Below, in pieces: positions 1 to 10,421 of a stretch of 64,000 nt of DNA. The stretch comes from Nansenia antarctica (Eukaryota; Chordata; Actinopteri; Argentiniformes; Microstomatidae), in the NCBI GenBank assembly GCA_963989245.1, contig OZ022342.1, forward strand, positions 22,889,898-22,953,897, in the 5' to 3' direction. A program made the position numbers and the translations under genes. Every line of letters starts with the position of its first letter. Position 1 is the stretch's first letter. Under the pieces are notes generated by a model. The model searched no databases. It was not told the DNA's origin and worked only from the letters and a program-made list of their open reading frames with translations.

Positions 1-258
1 ATGACTACTTTCATACTTACCGTACTTGGTATACTACCATTACAATGAAGTCTGATGGGTACTGAAGACCCATCTCTTCAGACTACATCTTGCCTGTCCA
101 TCTTGACTGTAAAGACCTCTTCACTCCCCACTACCCTGTACAGTTCCTCTACTGTATATATAAAAAAGATCCTTCCTTCTTCTAGCATTGTGACTGCCAA
201 TAGCACCTGCTCCTAGCATAGATTTGTTCTTATGATGACTGATGTGATTCACTTACTT

Positions 259-353
259 GTTAGACACGTTTGTAAGTTGCTTTGGATAAAAGCGTCTGGT
301 AAATGTCAAACATTTAAAAACAAATTATGTAAATGTATAATTTCATTGTGGAG
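259..353 (+). repeat. L2-type/SINE 3' tail in ADAD intron
   Basis: A short stretch contains the 'GCTTTGGATAAAAGCGTCTG' motif typical of fish L2 LINEs and of SINEs that borrow the L2 tail, followed by A/T-rich sequence. The same insert is at 17783-17880 and 36408-36506. It is missing at the corresponding point of the last unit (about 52363), so it either inserted before the duplications of units 1-3 or was deleted from unit 4. Confidence 0.7.
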
Positions 354-392
354 TCTTTCTATGTAGGCGTAATGCTCTCTCTGGCCCCTTAG

Positions 393-810
393 CTCCCCAA
401 CTGTGAGTGGGCCTGGCTTCTCCAGCAGACTGTGCAAGAGAGCCCTCTACTGTAACTTCTGCAAAATTGCAAAGCTGAGTGGGCAAAGTTCTCTACTGAA
501 CCTCCAAACCTATCACAGTGCCAAGGTGAGTTGTTGAACCATGAATCAGTAGATATCCTGGCACCCTTGGACCTGTATTTGTCTGCACTGCATATAGGCG
601 ACATCATAGCCATATCATGTGCTACCGAATATCATCTGGCCAAGATTGTGTTGACAGCATGAATGTGAATTTTGTGTGATGTGTTCCTTCTTGTTTCAGT
701 TGGAAGCCAGTCTCTATCAGAATGCCAAGATGGTTGTCAACCACCAGTTCCTCTCCAATGGCGCAGGACCCTGGAACTCCAAACACCTGGTCGACAGCTT
801 CAGCCACTGA
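393..810 (+). CDS. ADAD-like protein copy 1, last two exons only
   Basis: These are the two final coding exons of an adenosine deaminase domain-containing (ADAD1/ADAD2-like) protein whose earlier exons lie upstream of the window. The exons are 393-525 (after a CCCCTTAG acceptor, before a GTGAGT donor) and 700-810 (after TTTCAG, ending in TGA). They encode the C-terminal part of the ADAR-type deaminase fold, including the run CKRALYCNFCKIAKL and a final HLVDSFSH. Both are the same length as in copies 2-4 (133 and 111 nt). A polyadenylation signal AATAAA is at 958-963. This copy cannot be judged intact because most of it is outside the window. Confidence 0.8.
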
Positions 811-1563
811 GTCCCATGGGTGTGGGCGTAGTTTTGTTTGAAAGAGGAGTTTGAATTTGTGATTTGTGCCTAATTTCAGCATTAAGCATGCAGTAATGTT
901 CTTTAGTTTGAAGTTCTGTTTGGTTTCACATTCATGTTCATGTTCAATAATGTGCAAAATAAAAACAGAAAAGTCTGAAGATTTAGTTTGAAGTATTGCA
1001 TTAGAAGGGAAAACAAACAAGTATATCTTGCCCAAGCTTAGGACCTAAATCCCCAAAGGTAATCAATGTCATTTATTTACATGTACCACACCATCTCCGA
1101 AATCTCCTTACATTAGTACACCGGGACAGTTAATACAAGAGTAAACTTAAAATGTATTTTTGAATAAAAAACTCAGAAACAGGTTTATCATATTTTCACA
1201 TGATACAACAAGCCACTTAAAAGAACAAAACTGAACTGGCAAAGTGCCTTAAAATTTAAGCAGCTCTGTCACCAACTATACCCCATTAACCATCTGAGAT
1301 CAGATGAAACAAATGGATGCATACGTTTTGCACGCATAAGTCTTTCTAGAAATGGTAAAATCCAATTATTAGTTTTCCTATGTGACAGTTATTATTTGGA
1401 CTGGTTAGGGTGACAGGAAGATGACCCCTACATACAGTAATTCAGAACACAAACCCCTGGAAATACCTAAAGTACTGACCAAGCGTCAAAGGAGACCTCT
1501 GATACTAGGCACCATCTTGACTTCGGCTGCCTGTTACACCGTCACTTCAGCCCCCCTCTGTTG
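811..1563. other. Convergent 3' ends of ADAD and SANT genes
   Basis: No coding sequence is seen here. The interval separates the stop codon of the forward ADAD copy (810) from the stop codon of the reverse SANT copy (1564-1566). AATAAA signals occur on the plus strand at 958-963 and on the minus strand at 1072-1077, so the two 3' UTRs lie close or overlap. The same arrangement recurs at 18338-19089, 36963-37715 and 52823-54009. Confidence 0.6.
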
Positions 1564-4500
1564 CTATAGCGCCGGTCGTCCATTGAGCTTGTCGTGCATG
1601 AGGTTCAGGGCTCCGCTGGCAAAGTCTCTGAGCACGTTCACAGTCTCTCTCTGGAGCTGCAGGGACTCACGCACAAACTCCTGCTGCGTCTCGGCCAGCT
1701 GCTGCACCGACTCAGACAGGAGCTCCAGGGAGCGCGACACCGTCTCCATCAGCACGTTGGTGGCGGAAGGGGGGAGCAGGTCATCCCCGTGGTCATCGTC
1801 CGAGGCTACAAACTGGGGTTCAGTGTCTTAAGAAAGAGGAGGTAGTGGTCACTTTGTGTATATTACGTTCCTTCACCCTTTCACATTGAATTAGTTACGT
1901 ACAAAAACATTTTTTATGTCCTTACCTTCAGTAGTGGGTATTTCATACTGCATTTCATAAGACAGCTGTGACGAATCTCCTGCAATAAATAGATACAATT
2001 AAACCATACATAAAACCAGCCAAGTAAAGATTTACTACAACTGACGTTATTTTTATTTAAACCCAGAGTTGTCCATTTCAAAGCACTTCAAAGAACTCAC
2101 GAGATGTGCCACTATAGTTTGGCATTGAATGGTCATCTTTGTGTTGCGACGGGAGCGGGGGCATCTGTCCAGGGCCAGGTATAGGCATCCCCATGGGAAT
2201 GGGCATGCCCATGGAATGTGGGGGCGGTGGTGGCATTGAGGCCATGTCCATCCCTCCATTGGGGGAGCCATGGATTCCAGCCATGTCCTCCTCTTCCTCT
2301 TCTTCCTCCTCCTCGTCCTCCGGCCCTTCATCGTCGTCTCCTAGTGGGCGATAAGCCTCCCCGGGGGGCTGCCCTCGCTTGTTATCCAACTCAAGGATCT
2401 GGTGCACAATGTTCTCTGTGGGGCTGAGGTCCCGTGACAGCCGCTGGACCCCCTTGTAGGCCGGCACCCCAGACCGCATGGCCGCCACCTTCCGCTCAGT
2501 GGTACACTTGAGGTGAGACCACTTCTTGAAGATCTCGATGACCTCACGCTGCCACTCGCCAATCTCATTCACACGGGCGGTGATCTCGGCCCACTTGCGC
2601 TTCTTGATGTCCGTCGGCACGCCGCGGTTAAACTGGACTGTGGAAATTACAGAGACACATACGAAACTGCCTGGTTCAGGTGGCAATAATATATATCCAA
2701 TACCACAAGTGGCACAGTGCAAATCCAACACATTAAATTTGTTATCGATCTACTTGGCTCAATTCTGACATAACACTTGCATGAGCCTAGAATGACAATC
2801 AAACAGTGATTGTAATTTTTGTTTTACTTTAAATCAAACATATCAGATCTGGGGACCTCGCATCCACCTGACATTTAAAAGCGTGCCATATGTCACCTGT
2901 GTTTGCATTTAATCATGTGTTAGTGTTTCACGTTACAGCCAATCACAAGCCAAATCCAAATATAGCTGGTGTGGAAAGGCTTTGGTTACCATTCTGTCAC
3001 CATTCAATGTGTTTAAATTTGGCTACAACAAACAAGGCCAAAGACCTCCTCATCCCATCCATACAGGCGACTGTGAGAACATCTGTCAGTCGTTGTCATT
3101 AGTGCTCGTTAGTGAGGAGTGGCTACAAGCCTGCTAGTGTCCATAAATATCTGGCCTGTCTGAGAGCGACAGCCCCTGCGACAGCCTCCTGACACTAAGA
3201 CTCGTGACAACAAGACAAGGGAGTCTATCTGTGGGAGTCTAAGACTCGTGACAACAAGACAAGGGAGTCTATCTGTGGGAGTCTAAGACTCGTGACAACA
3301 AGACAAGGGAGTCTATCTGTGGGAGTCTAAGACTCGTGACAACAAGACAAGGGAGTCTATCTGTGGGAGTCTAAGACTCGTGACAACAAGACAAGGGAGT
3401 CTATCTGTGGGAGTCTAAGACTCGTGACAACAAGACAAGGGAGTCTATCTGTGGGAGTCTAAGACTCGTGACAACAAGACAAGGGAGTCTATCTGTGGGA
3501 GTCTAAGACTCGTGACAACAAGACAAGGGAGTCTATCTGTGGGAGTCTAAGACTCGTGACAACAAGACAAGGGAGTCTATCTGTGGGAGTCTAAGACTCG
3601 TGACAACAAGACAAGGGAGTCTATCTGTGGGAGTCTAAGACTCGTGACAACAAGACAAGGGAGTCTATCTGTGGGAGTCTAAGACTCGTGACAACAAGAC
3701 AAGGGAGTCTATCTGTGGGAGTCTAAGACTCGTGACAACAAGACAAGGGAGTCTATCTGTGGGAGTCCATCGAGGAAGGCCTGAGAGGAAGCCGGAAGCC
3801 AGGGTACTAAGTACCTTCTCTTCCAGTTGTTTGTAGTGTTGCTGTCTCCTCAAGTCACTCCGGTCTACTGAGTGCGCTTAGCTACTCCTAGTTCTGTTGG
3901 TTCCTTAGCCCTCTTCCCCTCTACAGACTTTTGCCACAATGTGCTTTCTCCCTATCCCTGTTCTTCTGACACTCAGGAGGACACCTAGATGCTACATCCC
4001 CCCTCGCAAACCTTCCAATCTCATCTACCCACCTCTTTCTACTGACCATGACTTTATCGCCGCAGGCGGTCTCTGGAATTGCCAGTCGGCGGTCCGGAAA
4101 GCTGACGCTATCTCAGCTTATGCATCTCTTATGGCCCTCAATTTCCTTGCTCTCACTGAGACCTGGATCACACCAGAAAACACAGCTACACCGGCAGCCC
4201 TCTCTGCCGCCTACTCCTTTTCTCATTCCCCTAGACCCTCTGGTCGAGGGGGAGGCACAGGACTCCTCATCTCGCCCAAGTGGTCACACACTGTCCTTCC
4301 CCTGGCACACTTGTCTACATCCTCCTTTGAATTTCATGCTGCTTTTGTCTCTTCCCCGGTCAAACTCCACATTGTCGTCATCTATCGCCCCCCAGGCCAA
4401 CTCGGTGACTTCCTAGGCGAGATGGATGGCCTTCTCAGCTCTTTCCCTGATGATGGCACTCCGCTCGTACTACTAGGTGACTTCAATTTCCAATCTGAGA

Positions 4501-7132
4501 AGCTTCTCTCATCTGGAGTACTTGACCTTCTCCTCTCCTTCGGCCTTACCCTGTCCCCCTCTCCTCCGACTCATAAGGCAGGCAATCAGCTCGACCTTGT
4601 CTTCACCAGATCTTCCCACACTTCCAACCTTACCGTTACCCCTCTTCCAGTTTCTGATCACCACTTTATATCCTTCTCCCTTCCCCTCAAAACTTCCTCT
4701 TCCCTCTCAGCCTCTAACCACTTAAGACCCTCTCGTCGTAACCTACGTACCCTGTCCCCCAGCGCCCTCTCTTCTTCTGTCCTATCCTCCCTACCCTCTG
4801 TCGAATCCTTCTCCCTTCTATCCACTGATGCGGCATCCTCAACCCTTCTGTCCGCTCTCACCTCATCCTTCGACACCCTCTGTCCACTAACCTTGAAGCC
4901 AGCTCGATCCTCTCCTCGAGCTCCCTGGCTCTCTGAAACGCTACATGCTTGTAGACTAGAGCTCAGAGCAGCTGAGAGGAAATGGAGAAAAACTGGCCTT
5001 TCTGATGACCTTAACCTCTATCACTCTCTCCTTGCCAACTACGCCTCCTCGGCATCAGCTGCTAAAACATCCTACTATCATTCAAAAATACATTCTTCTG
5101 CCTCTAATCCTAGAAAACTGTTCTCCACTTTCTCTTCACTCCTTAATCCACCTCCTCCCCCTCCTCCTTCCTCCCTGTCCGCCGATGACTTTGTCACCTA
5201 CTTTGAAAAAAAGGTGGACGACATCAGCAGCACCTTTCTCCCCCCACCGCTCCCTCCTCCCACTAACAATGCTAACACTGTTCCCACTAACAATGCTAAC
5301 ACCCCTTCCAAACTCCCCCCTCGACACTCGATCTCTGGATTGTCATCTTTTTCCCCCCTCTCCCCCGATGAGATTCTCACACTTATCACATCAAAGCGGG
5401 CAACCACATGCCCTCTTGACCCCATCCCCTCCCCCCTTCTCCAATCCATTTCCGCCGACATCCTTCCTTACCTTACCACCCTAATCAACTCCTCCCTATC
5501 CACTGGATCTGTCCCAGCGGCCTTCAAAATAGCCATAGTCAAGCCTCTCCTCAAGAAACCTACCCTTGACCCATCATCTGTCCACAATTACAGACCGGTA
5601 TCCCTTCTCTCCTTCCCTTCCAAAACCCTTGAACGCGCGGCATCTAAACAACTGATTGACTATCTCCGGAAGATGGATCACTTAGACCCCCACCAATCCG
5701 GCTTCAAGGCGGGGCATTCCACTGAGACTGCGCTCCTTGCTGTCACGGAAGCCCTCCACTCTGCCCAAGCTTCCTCCCTCTCCTCTGTTCTCATTCTTCT
5801 TGACCTGTCTGCTGCCTTCGACACAGTCAATCACCAGATCCTTCTCTCCATCCTCTCAGACCTGGGCATCTCTGGCACCGCACACTCCTGGTTTTCTTCC
5901 TACCTGGCGGGCCGCTCCTACCAGGTGACCTGGAGAGAATCGCTATCTTCTCCACGAACCCTCTCCACTGGAGTTCCCCAGGGTTCCGTCCTAGGGCCCC
6001 TACTCTTCTCCCTCTACACCAAGTCTCTTGGCTCGGTAATCTCTTCACATGGGCTCTCCTACCACAGCTACGCAGACGACACTCAACTCTTCCTGTCCTT
6101 CCCCCCGTCTGATGTACACGTGGCAACCCGTATCTCAGCATGTCTCGCTGACATTTCAACTTGGATGGCTGACCACCATCTCAAGCTCAATCTTAACAAG
6201 ACTGAGCTCCTCTTCATCCCCGGGAAAGCCTGCCCTCTCCAAGACTTCTCCATCACAGTGGAGAACTCTACTGTAACCCCCTCCCTGACAGCCAAGAACC
6301 TTGGAGTGATCCTGGATAACCGACTATCCTGTGCGGAGAACATTGCAGCAACGGCTCGCTCCTGCAGATTCCTCCTCTACAACATCAGAAGGATACGACC
6401 ATTCCTTACCAGAGAGGCAGCGCAACTCTTGATCCAGGCACTGGTCATCTCCCGCCTGGATTACTGCAATGCACTCCTGGCGGGGCTCCCCGCTTCAGCC
6501 ATTAGACCTCTGCAGCTCATCCAGAATGCTGCTGCCCGGCTGGTATTCAACCTCCCCAAATACTCGCATGTCACCCCTCTCCTTCGCACCCTGCACTGGC
6601 TCCCGATAGCAGCTCGCATCAGATTCAAGACCCTGGTGCTTGCATACCAGGCAGCTAAAGGGACAGCCCCTGCCTACCTGAAGGAAATGGTAACCCCCCA
6701 AGCCCCCGGCCCGAGCTAGAGTACTCTTCCTGCAACGGATGGTGGACTGCTGATTCACATGCTTAGTATTCAAATGTATTGATTGTAAGTCGCTTTGGAA
6801 TAAGGCGTCTGCTAAATGCCAAAAATGTAAATGTAAATGTAATCCCTGTGGTTTCGCAGATCAGATAATAATGCTTCTTTTGTTTGGTTACACCCCACCC
6901 CCCCAAAGATCGTGACAGATACAAATAGGGATGGATCTTAGTGCAAGACATAATAAGGCAAGTGTCAGTATGGCACAGAGGGCTACGTGGAATAAGGGTA
7001 CATACCCACAACAATGTGGCGGTTCTTCCTGACTTCATCCAAAAGTATATGGACCTCACTGAAGGTAAAACGGGCTTTTCTCTTTTCGAAGCGTGTGACA
7101 CTGTCTTGGTTGAAAAGGTATGGGGTAGACAT
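1564..7132 (-). CDS. Myb/SANT-like DNA-binding protein, copy 1 (NAIF1/MYPOP-type)
   Basis: Four coding exons on the minus strand give 326 aa: 7006-7132 (ATG at 7130-7132), 2101-2637, 1926-1979 and 1564-1826. The N-terminal ~100 residues form a three-helix Myb/SANT-like DNA-binding domain of the type in NAIF1 and MYPOP (motifs RKARFTFSEVHILLDEV, then KRKWAEITARVNEIGE, then KKWSHLK). A Glu/Asp-rich tract, a Pro/Met-rich linker and a C-terminal coiled coil (METVSRSLELLSESVQQL) follow. The family suggests a nuclear transcription regulator. Relative to copy 4 it lacks 62 linker residues in frame, carries a 9-nt insertion in the linker, and has changes such as K16E, G43V, C71W, I79F, D84H, D88T and K90E (copy 4 numbering). 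Its first intron holds a complete L2 LINE. Confidence 0.78.
3195..3768 (+). repeat. 44-bp minisatellite at the LINE 5' end
   Basis: About 13 nearly identical, directly abutting copies of a 44-bp unit that begins CTAAGACTCGTGACAACAAG. It lies inside the L2 insertion, between the LINE's 5' edge and its open reading frame. Tandem 5' monomers act as promoters in mouse L1; whether these do is inference. There are no spacers, so it is not a CRISPR array. Confidence 0.92.
3939..6719 (+). CDS. L2-type LINE endonuclease/reverse transcriptase
   Basis: A 926-aa open frame with no internal stop. Residues about 45-245 are an APE-like endonuclease: N47, E74 in LTETWI, D181 and N183 in GDFNF, and D240-H241 in VSDHHF match the expected catalytic positions. 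Residues about 500-770 are the reverse transcriptase, with the palm motif AFDTVNH (F627-D628), GVPQGSVLGPLLF, and YADD at 711-714. The C-terminal part ends just before the L2 tail. By family knowledge, the protein nicks target DNA and primes reverse transcription of its own RNA. The ATG at 3939 is the first in frame and leaves room for the whole endonuclease. All key residues are present, so the copy could be active. Confidence 0.9.
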   Translation: MCFLPIPVLLTLRRTPRCYIPPRKPSNLIYPPLSTDHDFIAAGGLWNCQSAVRKADAISAYASLMALNFLALTETWITPENTATPAALSAAYSFSHSPRPSGRGGGTGLLISPKWSHTVLPLAHLSTSSFEFHAAFVSSPVKLHIVVIYRPPGQLGDFLGEMDGLLSSFPDDGTPLVLLGDFNFQSEKLLSSGVLDLLLSFGLTLSPSPPTHKAGNQLDLVFTRSSHTSNLTVTPLPVSDHHFISFSLPLKTSSSLSASNHLRPSRRNLRTLSPSALSSSVLSSLPSVESFSLLSTDAASSTLLSALTSSFDTLCPLTLKPARSSPRAPWLSETLHACRLELRAAERKWRKTGLSDDLNLYHSLLANYASSASAAKTSYYHSKIHSSASNPRKLFSTFSSLLNPPPPPPPSSLSADDFVTYFEKKVDDISSTFLPPPLPPPTNNANTVPTNNANTPSKLPPRHSISGLSSFSPLSPDEILTLITSKRATTCPLDPIPSPLLQSISADILPYLTTLINSSLSTGSVPAAFKIAIVKPLLKKPTLDPSSVHNYRPVSLLSFPSKTLERAASKQLIDYLRKMDHLDPHQSGFKAGHSTETALLAVTEALHSAQASSLSSVLILLDLSAAFDTVNHQILLSILSDLGISGTAHSWFSSYLAGRSYQVTWRESLSSPRTLSTGVPQGSVLGPLLFSLYTKSLGSVISSHGLSYHSYADDTQLFLSFPPSDVHVATRISACLADISTWMADHHLKLNLNKTELLFIPGKACPLQDFSITVENSTVTPSLTAKNLGVILDNRLSCAENIAATARSCRFLLYNIRRIRPFLTREAAQLLIQALVISRLDYCNALLAGLPASAIRPLQLIQNAAARLVFNLPKYSHVTPLLRTLHWLPIAARIRFKTLVLAYQAAKGTAPAYLKEMVTPQAPGPS

Positions 7133-8202
7133 CTTCCACTCACTATGCCTTTCTCTGGCTTCAGTCTGCTTCTGGCTCCTGGCTGCAAGTTGTCAGAAAT
7201 ATTGTAAACACCATAGCCAAGTATACAGACAGTGCAATAATTTACATACACACTTTAGAGAAACTGCTATCAAATACATCAAAATAACATTAAATATGTT
7301 TGATAAACTGAAACCAATTTGTATTATCTCAAATATAATTTGAAAACGTGTAGTAGGCTACCATGTAGGCTGTTCACAGTTTGTAAGGACAAGATGGGGA
7401 AATGAGCAGGTCGATGGGGAAATGAGCAGGTGGATGTACAGCGTACGGCGAATGAGACGTTTCAGGCGCGAACACAAGTTCATAAGCACAGCATGCACAG
7501 GAATAAGCACGTACGGCTCCACTCATCAGCTCATTGAAACAGTTTGGTACCGAATCCATCATTGCATATGAAGCATTAAGCCCGCTTAGCGCAGCTCTAG
7601 GAGATGAGCTCTGGAGTCTGTAGCATCCCTCAACACTCATCTTCACTCTTTTGTTGATCAGTCGTCATCAGCCTGTGCAGTCAGCTGAGTGCCAATGTAC
7701 CTTGGCTTACTGACTAGAGCAGGTACGCCAGCTAGTAAACCAACCAACAAGAACATAAATGCGTGACTAGCCGCTAGTTAACGTCAACGCTAGCTAACTA
7801 AGAAAGACACGATGTAGTATTTACGTAGCCGAAGACGTCTCCACAGGCTTTTGTAACAGACAGTATCACTTTTAAAAAGTCCAAATGCTGTGAATAAAAA
7901 CAATCGTACGGTTTCGTATGCAGGTTTGGGCGTATGTTTATTTCGTACATAATGACAATGTGAGCTAGCTAGCTATCGTTAGCTTGCCAGTCACGTCTAG
8001 TCATTGGAAGAATCTGCAAAATTGTAACATTTGTTCACGTAGCTATCGTATCTTCAATAATTCACAGGGACAAATAAATACTACGACCATTGTCTCAACC
8101 TTAAAAATGTTATTGTGCAGAGTGAATTTACCTTCCCGATCAATAAAGGTTGCGTTATCTCTCTGAGGCGAGTCCAGAAACTTCGTAGCTGACTAGCTAG
8201 CT
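7133..8202 (-). promoter_or_regulatory. 5' flank of SANT copy 1
   Basis: No convincing coding exon is visible. This ~1.07-kb block lies upstream of the first SANT coding exon and is conserved in all four units (20845-21896, 39423-40486, 55951-57014), so it probably holds the promoter and any 5' untranslated exon. It contains an imperfect direct repeat of GATGGGGAAATGAGCAGGT near 7394-7433 and GCTAGCTAGC-type self-complementary stretches. No specific promoter motif can be assigned. Confidence 0.4.
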
Positions 8203-8850
8203 TGATTTGCTGACCTCTTGTGGTCTTGCAAGCAGCCAAGAAACGCAAAGCATATGGTTTTGATGGGCTACCTGCTGATGTTCTGAAAAGATAAAAGGCG
8301 GGGGAAAAGATAAAAGAATACCTGCAAACTATCGAGGGATTACTTTGACCTCTGCTGTATATAAACTGTTCTGCTGTGTATTACATAACAGGGTCTCTGA
8401 GTGGGTGGAGTCCAACGGCATCATAACAGATGAACAAAATGGGTTTAGAAAGAAAAGGAGTTGTATAGACCATATTGCCACTTTAACTGCTATTATAGAC
8501 TCCAGGAAAAAGCTTAGAAAATCTACCTTCTGCTCTTTTATCGATTTTTCCAAAGCCTTTGATCATATTAACCGTAGCATGCTATGGGAGAAGTTGTCAG
8601 CTGTAGGCCTACATGGCAACATCCTTAACTGTCTTACTGCTCTGTACGAAAATGTGAAATGATGTGTCCGTGTAAATGGTAGCCTTACAGATTGGTTCCC
8701 AGTCGACATCGTCGTAAAACAGGGCTGCATTTTGTCACCTGTTCTGTTCTCCATATATATAAATGACTTAAGTATAGCAATTAAGGCCCTGGGAAAAGCT
8801 GTCCCTATAGAAAATGAAAAGATCTCTATACTTTTATACGCAGATGATAT

Positions 8851-9361
8851 AGAGCGGATTCCGCGGTGCCCTCGCCTGACGTGAAATGCGCAATTGTTGA
8901 TCACTTGGAGGCACTCGAAAGTCAATTTGAGAAGTACTTTTCTGAGACTGAGTCTTGGAGAAAGCACAAGACATGGATACGGTTTCCATGCAAAGACAAT
9001 GCATCCGACGGCTCAAACCTGACAGCCACTGAGGAAGATCAGCTGACAGTACACACAATAAGGTGTACGAGTCACAGCCTCTCACCCAGTTCTCGACGAG
9101 CCTCTTGCCTTTTGCAACAACTTATCTTTGTGAAAGTGGATTCTCCTCCCTCACCTACCTGAAGAGCAAATACCGTTCCAGACAGCAGTCTGAGGATGAC
9201 ATGATGCTCTGCCTGACAACCTCCATCTCCCCCAGAATAGACAAGCTGTGTACCACCAACCAGGGCCAGTCATCTCACTGAGGTAAGCCTACCTGGCTTC
9301 CTGAAGCTAAAAGTTTCATTGTTGAATAATAATAATAATAATAGACAATATAAGCCTCATC

Positions 9362-9397
<36 letters not shown>

Positions 9398-9641
9398 AAT
9401 AATAATAACCAATCATAATTATGCATGAATGTTTTATCAATCATAAACACATATCTAATAACCCAGTATATAAATAGGTTAATACGGTGAAAGAAAAGGT
9501 GAATGAAGTAAATATAAAAGATATTATAGGCTTTAAAATGTGAGACATAAAAAATAAAAATAAAAAATACATGTGGGGGTCCCTGTTCTGTTTGTCTCTC
9601 GTCCAAGGGGTCCTTGGGTTGAAAAAGGTTGAAGACCCCTG
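8851..9641 (+). mobile_element. 5'-truncated hAT-Charlie fragment
   Basis: This is the same family as the element at 42552-43904, in the opposite orientation. It starts abruptly in the LINE RT at about 8851 (GCGGATTCCGCGG) and ends with the terminal inverted repeat GGTTGAAGACCCCTG at 9627-9641. The transposase remnant includes the C-terminal dimerisation-type motif around FVKVDS/CESGFSSLTYLKSKY but is frameshifted by small deletions. Its AT-rich part has (AAT)n and (AAC)n microsatellites near 9329-9408. The other end and part of the LINE were lost, so no target duplication can be checked. Confidence 0.75.
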
Positions 9642-10282
9642 TCCTAGACTATAGTGTAACTGCTAAACATCTAGCCTTGCATTCTAATAGAGCACTAGGT
9701 GCAATTATAGCCAAAAGCAAAATATTGGGTGGTTTCCCCTTCAAATGTTTCACCAAATTGTTTGAATCTTTGGTTCTGCCCATCCTGACCTATGCAGCTA
9801 CTGTCTGGGGTTACAAAAGTCACTCTTGTATTAACGCTGTTTTTAATAGGGCATGTCGTTTTTATTTGGGTGTGGGTAAATACACACCGAATGCTGCCAT
9901 ACAAGGTGATTTGGGGTGGAAAACCATGTGGCAACACCAGTGGTCATGCATTTTCAAGAACTGGAAGAGACTGTGTGGTATGCCGGATAACAGGCTATGT
10001 AAGCGTGTGTTCCTGTGGGCTAACCAGATTAGAAATGTGAAAAACTATGCTCATACAGTGCGAACATTTTTTAGCTCTCTACATCTATCCCATCTCGCCA
10101 GCACTGATCTAATCCTATCAAGAAATGATCTACAGAGTCTTGATGAAGCAGTTGCAGAGGCAGACAAGGAGAAATGGCTCCTGCAGATTAACAGGCCAGA
10201 GGGAAACAAACTGCGTACTTACTGTTCTTTTAAAAATGTTTTTGAATCTGAACCCTATGTTCAATACATTATGCCCAGGCAG

Positions 10283-10385
10283 CAGGGGCGCCGCTAGGGG
10301 GTGGTAAGTTAGGACGATTCTAAGGGCCCAGCACTGACAGTGGCCCATGATAATCTTTTTTTTTTAAATATATTATATTTATAAA

Positions 10386-10421
<36 letters not shown>

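Larger units (their letters stand above)
3057..6841 (+). mobile_element. Full-length L2-type LINE in SANT copy 1 intron
   Basis: The empty site is seen in units 2-4 (for example near 20556), so the 3.8-kb insertion is specific to unit 1. It is flanked by a short duplication ATCCC (3052-3056 and 6842-6846). From 5' to 3' it has a leader, an array of 44-bp repeats (3195-3768), about 170 bp of leader, one long open reading frame (3939-6719), and a 3' end with the L2 hallmark TCGCTTTGG...GCGTCTGCTAAATG followed by an AAATGT repeat tail. The intact frame and unit specificity point to recent retrotransposition. Confidence 0.88.
1..8202. repeat. Tandem segmental duplication, unit 1 (partial)
   Basis: This segment is highly similar to 21896-upstream, 40486-upstream and 57014-upstream sequence. 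It holds the last two exons of ADAD copy 1, the whole of SANT copy 1 and the SANT 5' flank. The window begins inside an ADAD intron; the same opening bases recur at about 17525, 36163 and 52121. Similarity to the last unit stops at 8202 (equivalent to 57014), where LINE sequence begins. Unit 1 alone carries the 3.8-kb L2 insertion. Confidence 0.93.

Noticed and set aside
2139..2427. Ser-rich and Cys-rich open frames on the plus strand opposite the SANT exon
   Set aside because: They are antisense shadows of the acidic and Pro-rich SANT exon. The spliced minus-strand frame with conserved domain and phases explains the sequence. The same holds at 19659, 38256 and 54771.
3195..3768. Possible CRISPR-like array
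   Set aside because: The 44-bp units abut directly without variable spacers and lie in a LINE leader in eukaryotic DNA.
7374..7646. 90-codon minus-strand frame in the SANT 5' flank
   Set aside because: It is not preserved in all units: small indels in units 2 and 4 break it, while the true SANT exons stay open.
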